64,000 bases of DNA, taken from positions 1,178,001 to 1,242,000 of the forward strand of contig NZ_CP048113.1 in NCBI RefSeq assembly GCF_010093065.1, written 5' to 3'. The notes under the pieces are model-generated. The model did no database searches, had not been told where the DNA came from, and saw only the letters and a list, made by a program, of their open reading frames with translations. Position numbers and translations under genes: made by a program. Shown here piece after piece: positions 26,305 through 35,089 of this stretch; the first letter of the stretch is position 1; each line of letters begins with the position of its first letter. This DNA is from Chitinophaga agri (lineage in GTDB: Bacteria; Bacteroidota; Bacteroidia; Chitinophagales; Chitinophagaceae).

Positions 26305-26378
26305 TGACCTCGTCTGGATTCAAACCAGAAACCTTCTGATCCGTAGTCAGATGCTCTATTCAGTTGAGCTACGAAGCC
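26305..26378 (-). tRNA. tRNA-Arg(ACG), copy 2
   Basis: Same 74-nt sequence as copy 1, with anticodon ACG and no encoded CCA. It has its own promoter (26397-26427) and terminator. The 5' flank is nearly the same as that of copy 3, which points to recent duplication of the whole unit. Confidence 0.95.
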
Positions 26379-26396
26379 ATTCCCGTTTTGGGATTG

Positions 26397-26427
26397 CAAA
26401 GATGCACAAAAAATTTAAACTTCCAAA
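26397..26427 (-). promoter_or_regulatory. promoter of tRNA-Arg copy 2
   Basis: Minus strand: TTTG (-33), 19-base spacer, CATCTTTG (-7). The leader to the tRNA keeps the CCC...CGGGAAT pattern common to all five copies. Confidence 0.8.
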
Positions 26428-26821
26428 AAGAGTTGATTTTTTTTGCGTGTAACCGTTATATGCAGTCTATATATTCAGATTACATCCACATATGCAGATA
26501 CTTCCCCCTGTCTTTGTACACTATGTGCCGTCACAATCATCGGTATTCGTACTAACCAAGGTATAGCATCCCGGAAATTACAGCGGCTCCAGCGGCAGCG
26601 GCACGATGAAGGCTGGCTTAAACACGGGCGTTGGCTGCCGTGCGTGCCACACTTGCCCTTATGCTGCATGATATACCGGAAAAGGAATTTAATTTTAAGT
26701 TCAACAGGTCGGCTTCCTCATTAAGAGATCGCAGTTAATCACTGGAACAGCATCTGCGCTGATGGCGTGATAATGATCTGACAGTTACTGCAGACGGACT
26801 ATATCAGGTGGGGATAAAAAT
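26428..26821. other. spacer between tRNA-Arg copies 2 and 3
   Basis: About 390 bases with no gene that I can support. Short frames on both strands lack recognisable motifs. A conceptual reading ending in L-T-V-T-A-D-G-L-Y-Q-V-G near 26780-26815 could be a relic, but it is interrupted by stops and cannot be assigned. Confidence 0.4.
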
Positions 26822-26853
26822 AAAAAGATCGTCTCTTACGGGACGATCTTTTT
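26822..26853 (-). terminator. terminator of tRNA-Arg copy 3
   Basis: 12-bp arms AAAAAGATCGTC (26822-26833) / GACGATCTTTTT (26842-26853). The T run on the minus strand follows directly. It is 6 bases from the tRNA 3' end. Confidence 0.85.
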
Positions 26854-26859
26854 ATGTTG

Positions 26860-26933
26860 TGACCTCGTCTGGATTCAAACCAGAAACCTTCTGATCCGTA
26901 GTCAGATGCTCTATTCAGTTGAGCTACGAAGCC
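26860..26933 (-). tRNA. tRNA-Arg(ACG), copy 3
   Basis: Same 74-nt tRNA as copies 1 and 2 (anticodon ACG, discriminator A, no CCA). It is followed on the plus-coordinate side by the same AT-rich promoter block as copy 2 for about 50 bases. Confidence 0.95.
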
Positions 26934-26952
26934 ATTCCCGTTTGAGGGGCTG

Positions 26953-26983
26953 CAAAGATGCACAAAAAATTTAAACTTCCAAA
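26953..26983 (-). promoter_or_regulatory. promoter of tRNA-Arg copy 3
   Basis: Minus strand: TTTG, 19-base spacer, CATCTTTG. The spacer is identical to that of copy 2. Confidence 0.8.
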
Positions 26984-27088
26984 AAGAGTTTTATTCCTGT
27001 TAGTACATGCATTAAATATCAGGCCATAGTTATGCTTACAACAGCTAACTTTTGCTATCATCAAGGTGCTACAACAACCACCTTTATA

Positions 27089-27790
27089 TCACCTTCCATC
27101 TGAAAGCGTGTCGATAATATTACCATCCTCCATAAATATAATTCTGTCTGTACGGCTGGCAAAATCCTGATCGTGCGTGACAATTAACACTGTCTGTTTA
27201 CGCTCACAGGCCAACTGCCTGAAAATATCAAAGACGATCTCACTGTTCTTCTTGTCGAGATTGCCCGTTGGCTCATCTCCCATAATAATACAGGGTTCAT
27301 TAATGAGTGCCCTGGCTATAGCCACCCGCTGTTTTTCGCCACCCGACAGCTGATTGGCTTTTTTATTTGCCAGTTTGCCGATGTCAAGTAGTTGCAGCTT
27401 TTCCATTGCCTGGTGCGCTATTTGATCCTGGGCATATCTGTTAAGTTTCAGCCCGGGTAACATCACATTCTGTAACACACTAAATTCATTCAGCAGATAA
27501 TGAAACTGGAATACAAATCCGATCTTTTCATTTCTTATCCGGGCTAGTTCAGGCTCCGACTTATTCTTCATGGATACATTATCTATGAACAATTCTCCGT
27601 CATAATCCGTGTCCATAGTTGACAGGATATATAGTAACGTTGACTTACCACAGCCAGACTTGCCGGTTACTGTTACAAATTCACCCTGACTAACAGACAG
27701 GTTAATGTCATTCAACACTTTGACATCAACCGGATCATGGAAGAACTTGTCAATGTGTCGTGTTTCAAGAATAGTCCCGCTCATGGTCAT
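27089..27790 (-). CDS. ABC transporter ATP-binding protein (MacB/LolD type)
   Basis: Nucleotide-binding subunit (233 residues) of a type VII (MacB/LolCDE-like) ABC system. Walker A is G-K-S-G-C-G-K-S-T near residue 43, the ABC signature L-S-G-G-E-K-Q-R near residue 145, Walker B C-I-I-M-G-D-E-P-T-G near residue 165, and the switch histidine is in V-T-H-D near residue 205. The D-E-P-T-G-N-L-D ending is typical of this subfamily. Its ATG overlaps the permease stop (ATGA). It is the last gene of a three-gene operon with an HlyD-type lipoprotein. Confidence 0.93.
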   Translation of the reverse strand: MTMSGTILETRHIDKFFHDPVDVKVLNDINLSVSQGEFVTVTGKSGCGKSTLLYILSTMDTDYDGELFIDNVSMKNKSEPELARIRNEKIGFVFQFHYLLNEFSVLQNVMLPGLKLNRYAQDQIAHQAMEKLQLLDIGKLANKKANQLSGGEKQRVAIARALINEPCIIMGDEPTGNLDKKNSEIVFDIFRQLACERKQTVLIVTHDQDFASRTDRIIFMEDGNIIDTLSDGR

Positions 27791-29040
27791 TTCCCTCGGA
27801 TAATGACTACCGGATCTACTTCACTTGCCTTCCCTGACGGCTGCCAGCCGGCCAGATAGGTAGATATCAGCGAAAATGTAAAACCGATAAAATAAATGAA
27901 GGGATTGTAGCTTACCGGATATGTTCTCATCGTTGGCAAAGATGCAGTTCTGAAGGGCAGCTGATCTATACCCAACGATGCAAGAAAACCGGCAATCAGC
28001 CCAGCCAGTCCTCCTGCGACGCCAATACTCATCGCAATAAAAATGAATATCCGTTTTACATCGCGCCCTGCAAATCCGGTAGCTTTCAGAATAGCGATGG
28101 AGTCCATTTTCTCATATATCATCATATTAAGTATGTTAAAGATCCCAAATCCTGAAACTGTAAGCAGGGTTACCCCTACAGCATAGGATATCAGTGACCG
28201 GATAAAACTGCCGGTCTCGAACTCCGCATTTAACATCTTGAGATCCTGTGCACTGACGTTAAAAAGCCGGCTATATTCCCTTGCGATGCCAGGGGCCGCG
28301 GCAACAACCTTTATTCTGAGCTGAATATCGGTAATGTAGTTAGCCGTTTTACCAAGTAATTTCTGGGCGGTAGGCAGGGAAACAAAACTCTGTACTTTGT
28401 CAAAATCCCGGATACCGGACTGCCAGAGTGCCACTACCTTCAGTGAAAAACGCTCGCCCTCTGCTGTGGTAAGCTGCACCATATCTCCAATATCAACCAA
28501 CAGACTTTCCGCAAGGGCTTTGCCAAGGATAATCGTGTTAGGCGATCTCCCGATCAGAGAGGGATCGCCTGCTACTACATAATCTTCAAAATGGAACAGC
28601 GAACTTTCGAGACCTTCATCAATACCACTCACAGTAGCTGTTATGTCGACTGCTCCCTGCCTGAAGAAGGCCTGGGTGAGTATTTTCGGTACGATACCTG
28701 TAACCCGATCATCACGACGCAGGGTCTCCATAATAGCAAGGCTGTTATAGATACCTGTTCTGCTACCTGTCGCCTTTATAGAATGAATAAAATGATGTCC
28801 TCCACGATAGGAAGGCGACATGGCTATTGGCTGAAGAGGCATGGGCCTTATCTCATTGTAGAGGCGGATATCAGGCGTACGGTTCAGAAAGAGACTATCC
28901 ATCATTTCATTCAGTCCGCTCATGAATCCCAGCAGCGCGACGAACATCATGATGCTGAACGCTACGCCAATAGCGGCTACCAGCGTCTGCCGCCAACGTG
29001 CCAGCAGTAATGACCAGGCTATGCTGACAATAAGATTCAT
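27787..29040 (-). CDS. ABC transporter permease (FtsX/MacB-like)
   Basis: Integral membrane subunit, 417 residues: one N-terminal membrane helix (about 10-35), a large periplasmic MacB-core-like domain (about 36-275), then three C-terminal helices of the FtsX domain (about 285-400). The ending includes P-V-V-I-I-R-G, where family members have D-P-x-x-x-L-R. In such systems the periplasmic domain moves without a transport channel for substrate, driving export of lipoproteins, peptides or antibiotics from the periplasm. It overlaps both neighbours by four bases. The substrate is not clear; the partner HlyD lipoprotein favours MacAB-like efflux over lipoprotein sorting. Confidence 0.9.
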   Translation of the reverse strand: MNLIVSIAWSLLLARWRQTLVAAIGVAFSIMMFVALLGFMSGLNEMMDSLFLNRTPDIRLYNEIRPMPLQPIAMSPSYRGGHHFIHSIKATGSRTGIYNSLAIMETLRRDDRVTGIVPKILTQAFFRQGAVDITATVSGIDEGLESSLFHFEDYVVAGDPSLIGRSPNTIILGKALAESLLVDIGDMVQLTTAEGERFSLKVVALWQSGIRDFDKVQSFVSLPTAQKLLGKTANYITDIQLRIKVVAAAPGIAREYSRLFNVSAQDLKMLNAEFETGSFIRSLISYAVGVTLLTVSGFGIFNILNMMIYEKMDSIAILKATGFAGRDVKRIFIFIAMSIGVAGGLAGLIAGFLASLGIDQLPFRTASLPTMRTYPVSYNPFIYFIGFTFSLISTYLAGWQPSGKASEVDPVVIIRGK

Positions 29041-30116
29041 GGCGCAGGTTTTATTATAACATCATTGAAAGTCAACCCCCCAAGAATTTCGACCTTCTGA
29101 TAATCCATCAGCCCCGTAACGACAGCTCTTCTTTTCATGTCAGCCGTCAGCACAGTATTACCATCCCTCAGGCATGCCCTCGGAATGGTGAGCGTCTGCG
29201 CCTTTTCCGCTACAATGATATTAGATTCACAGGTAAGATTAGGATATAGTATTGCCGGCGGGCGCAGGAACTGTGCTTCCACTGTAAACGTCTTCGATCT
29301 TTCGTGCATAAACGGGACCACCTTAGTGATCACGCCCTCAAATATCTGCCCTCTGTAACTATCCATAGAGATCAATACTTTCTGCCCGGTTTTTATACGG
29401 GCAATATCATATTCATCGACCTGTAGTTCCAGCAGGAAAGAGGCGGCATCACCAACGACGGCAACTGGCTGCTGCGTATTCACCATCTCCCCTTCTTCAA
29501 CAAGCAAATCATATAATTTGCCATCATACTGGCTTCTGATGGTGTAATCATTCGCCACTGACCTTGATATCTCGAGATTCTTCAGCGCCTGCTTTTCTCT
29601 GAAGCCGATCTCACGCTGCAGTTCAGCATACTGCAGACATGCATTCTCATAGTTATTTTTTGAGGTTTTCCAGGTAAGCTCACGCTGTTCCAGTTCTGTC
29701 CGGCTCCCTATCTGCTGGTCCCACAGGCGTTGCTGACGCTGCATGCGCAGGGCGTCCTGATCCAGTTTATTTTTTGCTTCCTCTATATCTATACGTAATG
29801 CCTCCAGCTTGCGAAAATTAGCTGCATGCGCAGCGTTATCGGCGACAATATGCGCACTTTCCGCCTGTAAACGTGCTGTAACACCGGAGAGTTCAATGAT
29901 CGGATCATCTTTACTGATAGTCATTCCTTCTTTTACCAAGCGTCTTTTCACGATACCATTCACACTGGAAAATACTTCATATTGATGATTGCTTTTTACA
30001 TAACCGGATGCATATACAGACTCCGTGATTTTTTCAAGTACGGGTCTCACCTTCTCTTGTTTGCCATTGCACGCAGAGAGGGAAATTATACATATCATCA
30101 GGATTAAATGCTTCAT
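29037..30116 (-). CDS. HlyD/RND-type periplasmic adaptor lipoprotein
   Basis: Membrane-fusion (adaptor) protein of about 359 residues. The frame is open further upstream, but the ATG at 30116 (M-K-H-L-I-L-M) gives a lipoprotein signal with lipobox L-S-A-C at residues 13-16, so I chose it. Then come a lipoyl/barrel-sandwich half (V-F-S-S-V-N-G-I-V), a long coiled-coil hairpin (about 75-175, rich in A, E, K, L and Q), the second lipoyl half with S-Q-Y-D-G-K-L-Y-D-L-L-V-E-E-G-E, and a beta-barrel domain (V-L-I-S-M-D-S-Y-R-G). It links the ABC permease to an outer-membrane channel, which is not encoded here. Confidence 0.88.
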   Translation of the reverse strand: MKHLILMICIISLSACNGKQEKVRPVLEKITESVYASGYVKSNHQYEVFSSVNGIVKRRLVKEGMTISKDDPIIELSGVTARLQAESAHIVADNAAHAANFRKLEALRIDIEEAKNKLDQDALRMQRQQRLWDQQIGSRTELEQRELTWKTSKNNYENACLQYAELQREIGFREKQALKNLEISRSVANDYTIRSQYDGKLYDLLVEEGEMVNTQQPVAVVGDAASFLLELQVDEYDIARIKTGQKVLISMDSYRGQIFEGVITKVVPFMHERSKTFTVEAQFLRPPAILYPNLTCESNIIVAEKAQTLTIPRACLRDGNTVLTADMKRRAVVTGLMDYQKVEILGGLTFNDVIIKPAP

Positions 30117-30315
30117 AAAGGAGGGCATTTGATTACACAAACTATAACAGATATCATCCATCGGGCCCTTGCCCGTGACGTAGTCAAAAATACAACAGAA
30201 CAACAGCGGGGAGAATGAGACTCATCACCGTGGATGATGATTGTCATTTCTTCCGGTGGGCACTGCTGTTATTTTTGAACTGGATTAAACAGTTATCAGG
30301 AAATATCCCAATATA

Positions 30316-30827
30316 ATGTCGACTCCAAACAGAACCGGACATCTATCTTCCGCCCCCATCCGGCAATTGTATGACGAATTAACGTGTACCGAAACCGGCT
30401 TGTCCTCCCCCGAAGCGGGACGCCGGCTTGGTCAGCAACGCGGCCTGGCAAAGCATGAGACCCGTTTGCAACGGGAACTCCGATTACTTTTCCGGCAATT
30501 CTTCAATCCGCTGGTCTTCCTGCTGGTGGTAGCGGTTGTGTTGTCTGCGCTGTTGGGAGCGTCTTCTGATACCTATATTATCCTGTTTATACTATTAATT
30601 TCCGGTTTATTAGGTTTCTGGCAGGAAGCCAATGCAGGCAGGGCATTTGATCAGCTGAAAAAAATCATAGCAACCAGACACAATGTGTTACGGGATGGAA
30701 AAGCGATAAGTGTTGACACCGCAGGAATAGTAACCGGCGATATATTTTCCTGCTTCTATTTGTCTACACTATTACAGCTGAATGGGTCAAACGTTGGTTT
30801 TTCATCTGGCAGCGACGTAGACACTAA
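30316..30827 (+). pseudogene. relic of an Mg-type P-type ATPase with large internal deletion
   Basis: The first about 140 codons encode the N-terminus of a P-type cation ATPase, most like MgtA/MgtB: a cation-ATPase N domain (I-R-Q-L-Y-D-E-L...T-E-T-G-L-S-S-x-E-A), two membrane helices and F-W-Q-E-A-N-A-G-R-A...L-K-K-I. The protein normally continues with a phosphorylation (D-K-T-G-T) domain, which is absent. From about 30738, in another frame, the DNA reads like the end of such a protein (I-F-L-L-L-F-V-Y-T-I-T-A-E-W-V-K-R-W-F-F) and stops at 30827. So about 700 codons were deleted and the ends joined out of frame. Read in the first frame alone it would give a 187-residue fusion ending at 30879. 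Confidence 0.8.
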
Positions 30828-31156
30828 CCTGGCTGTGTGCTTTTCAGTATGTCTGAAGTGGCATGGATGTCTTGATTAAGGTGATGCTGATAGCTGTCCT
30901 GTCTTCCAAGTAGCCGACCACTCAGCAGTAACCAGATAAATGGCTGCTGGCGTCCCTATAAAACTAAATCTGTATAACTGCCTGTTAAATGATGAAAATC
31001 AACATTGCCGGTGATGGCCCTCATTTAATATTACCGGCCAACGACCGTTATTTGAAGAAAAGTTCTATATGGCAAAAGAGACCGTTCCACCGCATCCACA
31101 GGAAATCCTCTCTCCTGCTAATTCAAAGATATCATCAGGCGAATAAACCTACAGTT
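30828..31156. other. spacer after the P-type ATPase relic
   Basis: 329 bases without a gene I can support. The polysaccharide deacetylase frame stays open back to 30989, but the extension (rich in K, R and H) shows no signal or family features. I treat it as untranslated. Confidence 0.4.
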
Positions 31157-31951
31157 ATGGGCTATCAAATACGCGCAGGTATGTTCGTACTATTTTTACC
31201 AGTACTGCTAACAGCCAGTGTCCCTCCCTGCTATAAAAAAAGTATGACGCATCATTCGCAGGCTGCACTTACGTCACTGGTCAACATCCCTGTACTCTGT
31301 TATCACAACATTGATACAGCCCAGGACAAAGAAGACATTTACCATATCTCTGCCGCTCATTTTGAGCAACAGGTAAAAGCATTGCATGACAGTGGTTATC
31401 ATGCAATACTACCGGATGAACTATATGATCACTTTAAAAAGGGATTATCACTTCCGGAAAAAACATTCATGTTCACATTCGATGATACACATAGCACTCA
31501 TTTCACCGTGGCGGCCCCTGTTCTGGAAAAATATGGATTCAGAGGTACCTTCTTCATCATGACGGTATGTATTGGAAAGAAGCACTACCTGACAGCTCAA
31601 CAGATCAGTGCTCTATCGCGACGGGGGCATACCATCGGCTGCCACAGCTATGATCATCTTCCGGTAGCTTCACTTACCGGTGAACAATGGAATGAACAAC
31701 TGGACAAGCCGCTGAAAAAACTTACGATTATAACCGGTACAGCTGTCTGGTATTATGCCTATCCTTTCGGAACATGGAATGATCAGGCTATTACAGCACT
31801 CAAAAAACGGGGATTAAGAGCGGCGTTCCAGTTGTCAAACGGGGAAAGTACAAGTGAGCCAATGTTTACGATAAGGCGTATGCTTGTGTCAGGTAATTGG
31901 ACGGCGCCAATGCTGCTTAAAAAGATACGGACATCGCCGGGAAGGCCCTGA
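31157..31951 (+). CDS. exported polysaccharide deacetylase (CE4/NodB) family protein
   Basis: Carbohydrate esterase family 4-like protein of 264 residues. The ATG at 31157 (M-G-Y-Q-I-R-A-G-M-F) gives a signal peptide, although the frame is open to 30989. NodB signatures: motif 1 T-F-D-D-T near residue 107 (catalytic and metal-binding Asp), motif 2 H-S-Y-D-H near residue 163 (metal His pair), and Y-P-F-G near residue 203. Such enzymes remove N- or O-acetyl groups from peptidoglycan or exopolysaccharides such as poly-N-acetylglucosamine. It stands alone between the ATPase relic and the universal stress gene. Confidence 0.87.
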   Translation: MGYQIRAGMFVLFLPVLLTASVPPCYKKSMTHHSQAALTSLVNIPVLCYHNIDTAQDKEDIYHISAAHFEQQVKALHDSGYHAILPDELYDHFKKGLSLPEKTFMFTFDDTHSTHFTVAAPVLEKYGFRGTFFIMTVCIGKKHYLTAQQISALSRRGHTIGCHSYDHLPVASLTGEQWNEQLDKPLKKLTIITGTAVWYYAYPFGTWNDQAITALKKRGLRAAFQLSNGESTSEPMFTIRRMLVSGNWTAPMLLKKIRTSPGRP

Positions 31952-32002
31952 TATTATGAGATTGTTACGAATAATTAGTCAACTCCTTTAAAATAATGTG
32001 TT

Positions 32003-32824
32003 ATGAAAAAGATACTCTTATCATTTGAAGGCACCGGATATTCAGAAGGTGCATTTGAGTTCGCCAGAAGAATAAATGAAGATGAACCGGTTCTGCTGAC
32101 CGGCGTATTCCTTCCGCAGGTCGATTTCGCCAGTACGTGGAGTTATGCGTATGGAGGCGGCAGTATGTATATTCCATTGATGGAAAGTGTGGATGCTGAA
32201 CTGGTGGGCAGTAACATTAATAAATTCAAAGCAGCCTGCATACGATATGGTATCGAGCACCGGGTACATACCGATTTCAGTTCATTCGCACTACCGGAGC
32301 TACAGAGAGAAACACGCTTTGCAGACCTGATGATATTGGGAGGAGAGCGCTTTTACGATAATCTCGGTACTGAATCTCCCAACGAGTACCTACGCGATAT
32401 ACTACATGATTCAGAATGCCCTGTCGTGGTAGCCCCTGAGAAGTTCAGCTATCCGGAAAGCGTTGTGCTTGCTTACGATGGCAGCAGTTCTTCCGTCCGT
32501 GCAATCAAAAACTTCGCCTATTTGTTCCCTGAACTGTGCAAGGTACCGGTTACCCTGGTGTATGCAGCCAGCAGATCCGGCAAAAGTATTCCCGACGAAG
32601 ATTATATCAAGGAACTGGCTGCGCGACATTTCAGTGACCTGGTATTCTATGAGCTGGAAGCTGATCCAAAGGAATACTTCCCCACATGGCTGGCAGATCA
32701 GGATAGCCCCATACTTGTCAGTGGTGCCTTCGGACGCTCCGGTTTCTCCCAGATCTTCAGTCGTAGCTTTGCTGCCGACGTGATAGCCGAACACCAGTTC
32801 CCGGTATTCATATCACACAGATGA
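32003..32824 (+). CDS. universal stress protein (UspA) family, two domains
   Basis: 273-residue cytoplasmic protein with two UspA-like alpha/beta domains in tandem. The N-terminal domain begins I-L-L-S-F-E-G-T and lacks a clear ATP loop. The C-terminal domain begins S-V-V-L-A-Y-D-G-S-S-S-S-V near residue 150 and ends with G-A-F-G-R-S-G-F-S, a shortened G-x-x-G-(x)9-G-S/T nucleotide-binding pattern. Such proteins accumulate in stationary phase, starvation or oxygen limitation. It lies 48 bases before an alcohol dehydrogenase gene on the same strand and may share a transcript. Confidence 0.9.
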   Translation: MKKILLSFEGTGYSEGAFEFARRINEDEPVLLTGVFLPQVDFASTWSYAYGGGSMYIPLMESVDAELVGSNINKFKAACIRYGIEHRVHTDFSSFALPELQRETRFADLMILGGERFYDNLGTESPNEYLRDILHDSECPVVVAPEKFSYPESVVLAYDGSSSSVRAIKNFAYLFPELCKVPVTLVYAASRSGKSIPDEDYIKELAARHFSDLVFYELEADPKEYFPTWLADQDSPILVSGAFGRSGFSQIFSRSFAADVIAEHQFPVFISHR

Positions 32825-32872
32825 TGCGATAAATGGGAAAAGCTGGATATCAGATCATCTAAATAAATATCT

Positions 32873-33895
32873 ATGATACCGTCAACAATGCTGGCGATGG
32901 TACTGGAAGCCCCGGGCACCCCCCTCCAGCTGAGGGAGGTGCCGGTACCTGTCCCGGGCGACAACCAGGTGCTGATCAGGATAATAGCCTGTGGTGTATG
33001 CAGGACAGATCTACATATTATGGATGGAGACCTGCGTTCTCCCAAACTTCCGTTGATCCCGGGACATGAGATTGTGGGGGTGATCGTCGCCTCGGGCAGA
33101 GATGCCGGCCACTTTAAAGCGGGTGATCTGGCCGGAGTTCCCTGGCTGGCATTTACGTGCGGTCAATGCAGGTATTGCAGAAAGGGACAGGAGAATCTTT
33201 GTGAAAATGCCCTTTTTACGGGCTATACGGTCAATGGAGGATATGCAGAGTATGTAACAGCCCATGCCCAATATTGCTTCCGTATTCCGCCTGTTTATGC
33301 CGCTCCTGAGGGAGCGCCGCTATTGTGTGCAGGACTCATCGGATACCGGTCATGGCGAATGATCGACCCTATGGCGCAGTATATTGGTTTATACGGATTT
33401 GGGGCAGCTGCGCATATACTTACGCAGATCGCCCGATATGCCCATAAGCAGATCTATGCATTCACCCGCAAAGACGATATCGGGGGACAGGAATTTTCCC
33501 TGCAGCTTGGGACTATATGGGCCGGGAGTTCTGATCAGCAACCACCTGTCAAACTGGACGCCGCTATCATATTCGCACCTGACGGGCGCCTGGTACCTGC
33601 CGCACTTTCATCACTCGACAAAGGCGGGCAGCTCGTCTGTGCAGGTATACATATGAGTGATATTCCTTCTTTCCCGTATCAACTGTTATGGGAAGAAAGG
33701 TCTGTCAGATCTGTGGCAAATCTGACCAGAGAGGACGGAGAATTATTCTTTGATATTGCTGCGAAAGCTACTATTCAGACCACTATAGAGCGTTTCAAGC
33801 TATCGCAGGCGAATGAAGCATTAGAACGTTTACGTAGCGGCCTTATCAAAGGTGCGGCTGTACTGGTACCCGATGCGCAATATCAGATGCTGTAA
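32873..33895 (+). CDS. zinc-dependent alcohol dehydrogenase family protein
   Basis: Medium-chain dehydrogenase/reductase of 340 residues. Catalytic zinc ligands: C-G-V-C-R-T-D near residue 42 and G-H-E near residue 65. The structural zinc site is C-G-Q-C-R-Y-C-R-K-G-Q-E-N-L-C near residues 98-112. The NAD(P) fold is around residues 170-290, but its loop reads G-L-Y-G-F-G-A-A-A, close to the usual G-x-G-x-x-G. The active-site entrance has C-A-G-L-I-G-Y, where many relatives have C-A-G-x-T-x-Y. It may oxidise or reduce simple alcohols during fermentative or low-oxygen growth. It follows the universal stress gene. Confidence 0.9.
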   Translation: MIPSTMLAMVLEAPGTPLQLREVPVPVPGDNQVLIRIIACGVCRTDLHIMDGDLRSPKLPLIPGHEIVGVIVASGRDAGHFKAGDLAGVPWLAFTCGQCRYCRKGQENLCENALFTGYTVNGGYAEYVTAHAQYCFRIPPVYAAPEGAPLLCAGLIGYRSWRMIDPMAQYIGLYGFGAAAHILTQIARYAHKQIYAFTRKDDIGGQEFSLQLGTIWAGSSDQQPPVKLDAAIIFAPDGRLVPAALSSLDKGGQLVCAGIHMSDIPSFPYQLLWEERSVRSVANLTREDGELFFDIAAKATIQTTIERFKLSQANEALERLRSGLIKGAAVLVPDAQYQML

Positions 33896-33915
33896 TGCCG
33901 GGACCGGCAGCACGA

Positions 33916-34404
33916 TCATATACCAGCGTTCCCGTGTCCATGCCGGTGTAGGGCTGCCCGCCATGTTCCCGGGTTACGCCGTGGGATCAATGCAATACAT
34001 GCCGCGATAAGCAAAAAAGCGCCGGGTAATATAAACCCTGGCTGCAGCCGCACCAGCACTATCAGAAAAACAATGGCTCCAGCCAATCCGATCTTCTGAG
34101 CGACGCCGGGCATACACAGTAATAGCCCTATCATTAACTGACAGGCAGCGGTGGCCAGTAAGGACTCAGTCATATACTTCCCCCAGAAAAAATTTACCAT
34201 ATCGGTATACAGATTACGGGCGCCTGTGCCATTATCGATGATATACCATTGCTGCACGGACAATACTGAAATGGCATTTAACAGTGCGGCAGCAATGAAT
34301 AAAACGGAAAGAATTACCCTGCCTCTCTGTGGTCTCATCACGCAGATCACAAAGAGCACCAGCCCTATAAACGCTGATATCATATATAGGATCGAACCGT
34401 TCAT
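33916..34404 (-). CDS. hypothetical membrane protein
   Basis: Unrecognised integral membrane protein of about 162 residues with four or five hydrophobic segments. The ATG at 34404 (M-N-G-S-I-L-Y-M) places the first helix at the start; the frame is open to 34443. The C-terminus is basic with H-R-H-G-H-G-H near the end, which might bind metal. DoxX-like topology is possible, but I see no defining motif. A palindrome AATGAC-N4-GTCATT lies 110 bases upstream, a diverged form of the site found ahead of the Crp/Fnr gene. Confidence 0.65.
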   Translation of the reverse strand: MNGSILYMISAFIGLVLFVICVMRPQRGRVILSVLFIAAALLNAISVLSVQQWYIIDNGTGARNLYTDMVNFFWGKYMTESLLATAACQLMIGLLLCMPGVAQKIGLAGAIVFLIVLVRLQPGFILPGAFLLIAACIALIPRRNPGTWRAALHRHGHGNAGI

Positions 34405-34513
34405 GGCTATGGATTTAAATGAAACAATCAGCTTACACTTCAAAGCTAGGTACCCGCCGTTTCACCAGCGATAACCCCCGTTACCAGTTGTTGCATTTGT
34501 TATCAAACAAAAG

Positions 34514-34529
34514 AATGACAACGGTCATT
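34514..34529 (-). promoter_or_regulatory. possible Crp/Fnr-type operator (variant)
   Basis: Perfect inverted repeat AATGAC-AACG-GTCATT. It has the same architecture (6-N4-6) as AGTGAC-N4-GTCACA at 37279 and 38072, with G changed to A in both arms. It lies upstream of the membrane protein gene at 34404. No clear -7 box was found at the expected distance. Confidence 0.4.
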
Positions 34530-34551
34530 TCATGGTGTTAATCTGTATGCG

Positions 34552-35070
34552 TTAATGCGGCAATTTATCCCTGAAGAAACCGTACGTCCAGGTACCGGCA
34601 ACAGCACTTAACAATACAACCAGCACAATCATAAATCCCGTACCGATCTGCGCAAATAAAGGGCCGGGACATGCTCCGGTAAGCGCCCATCCCAACCCGA
34701 AAATGAGCCCTCCATAGATCTGACCTTTATTGAACTTCTTAGGATGAAAGACGATTTCTTCGCCATGAATTGTCCTGATATTATATTTTTTAATCAGCCA
34801 GACTGCTGCCATCCCAACGATCACTGCTGACCCGATCACACCGTACATATGGAAGCTTTGTAAGCGGAACATCTCCTGTATGCGGAACCAGCTGATAATC
34901 TCTGCCTTGACAAACACAATACCGAAAACGATGCCTACCGCCAGGTATTTAAAATTATGCCACCATGGATGTTGCTTGGCTGATTCATTGATACAGATAG
35001 TATCTAGTGACCGTACTTCAAAATCTGTGTCTTTATGCTGATCTGTAACAGCTTGCTGTACTCTTTCCAT
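34552..35070 (-). CDS. YeeE/YedE-family (DUF6691-like) membrane protein, half-transporter
   Basis: 172-residue membrane protein of the YeeE/YedE sulfur-transport family, in which a single cysteine per repeat passes thiosulfate-like sulfur species across the membrane. Visible signature: F-G-L-G-W-A-L-T-G-A-C-P-G-P near residues 125-138, with the conserved cysteine. Four hydrophobic segments follow a polar N-terminal stretch of about 35 residues. It is the second of a pair of half-size genes; its partner starts upstream at 35671, 19 bases away. The nearby persulfide enzyme fits a role in sulfur handling. Confidence 0.85.
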   Translation of the reverse strand: MERVQQAVTDQHKDTDFEVRSLDTICINESAKQHPWWHNFKYLAVGIVFGIVFVKAEIISWFRIQEMFRLQSFHMYGVIGSAVIVGMAAVWLIKKYNIRTIHGEEIVFHPKKFNKGQIYGGLIFGLGWALTGACPGPLFAQIGTGFMIVLVVLLSAVAGTWTYGFFRDKLPH

Positions 35071-35089
35071 TGTTTTGTAGTAACGTTGA

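Noticed and set aside
26443..26724. 93-codon frame between tRNA-Arg copies 2 and 3
   Set aside because: It starts in the promoter block of a tRNA, has unlikely composition and no recognisable domain.
33896..33909. TGCCGG-GA-CCGGCA palindrome between the alcohol dehydrogenase and the membrane protein genes
   Set aside because: Too short, with a two-base loop and no T tract, to be called a terminator.
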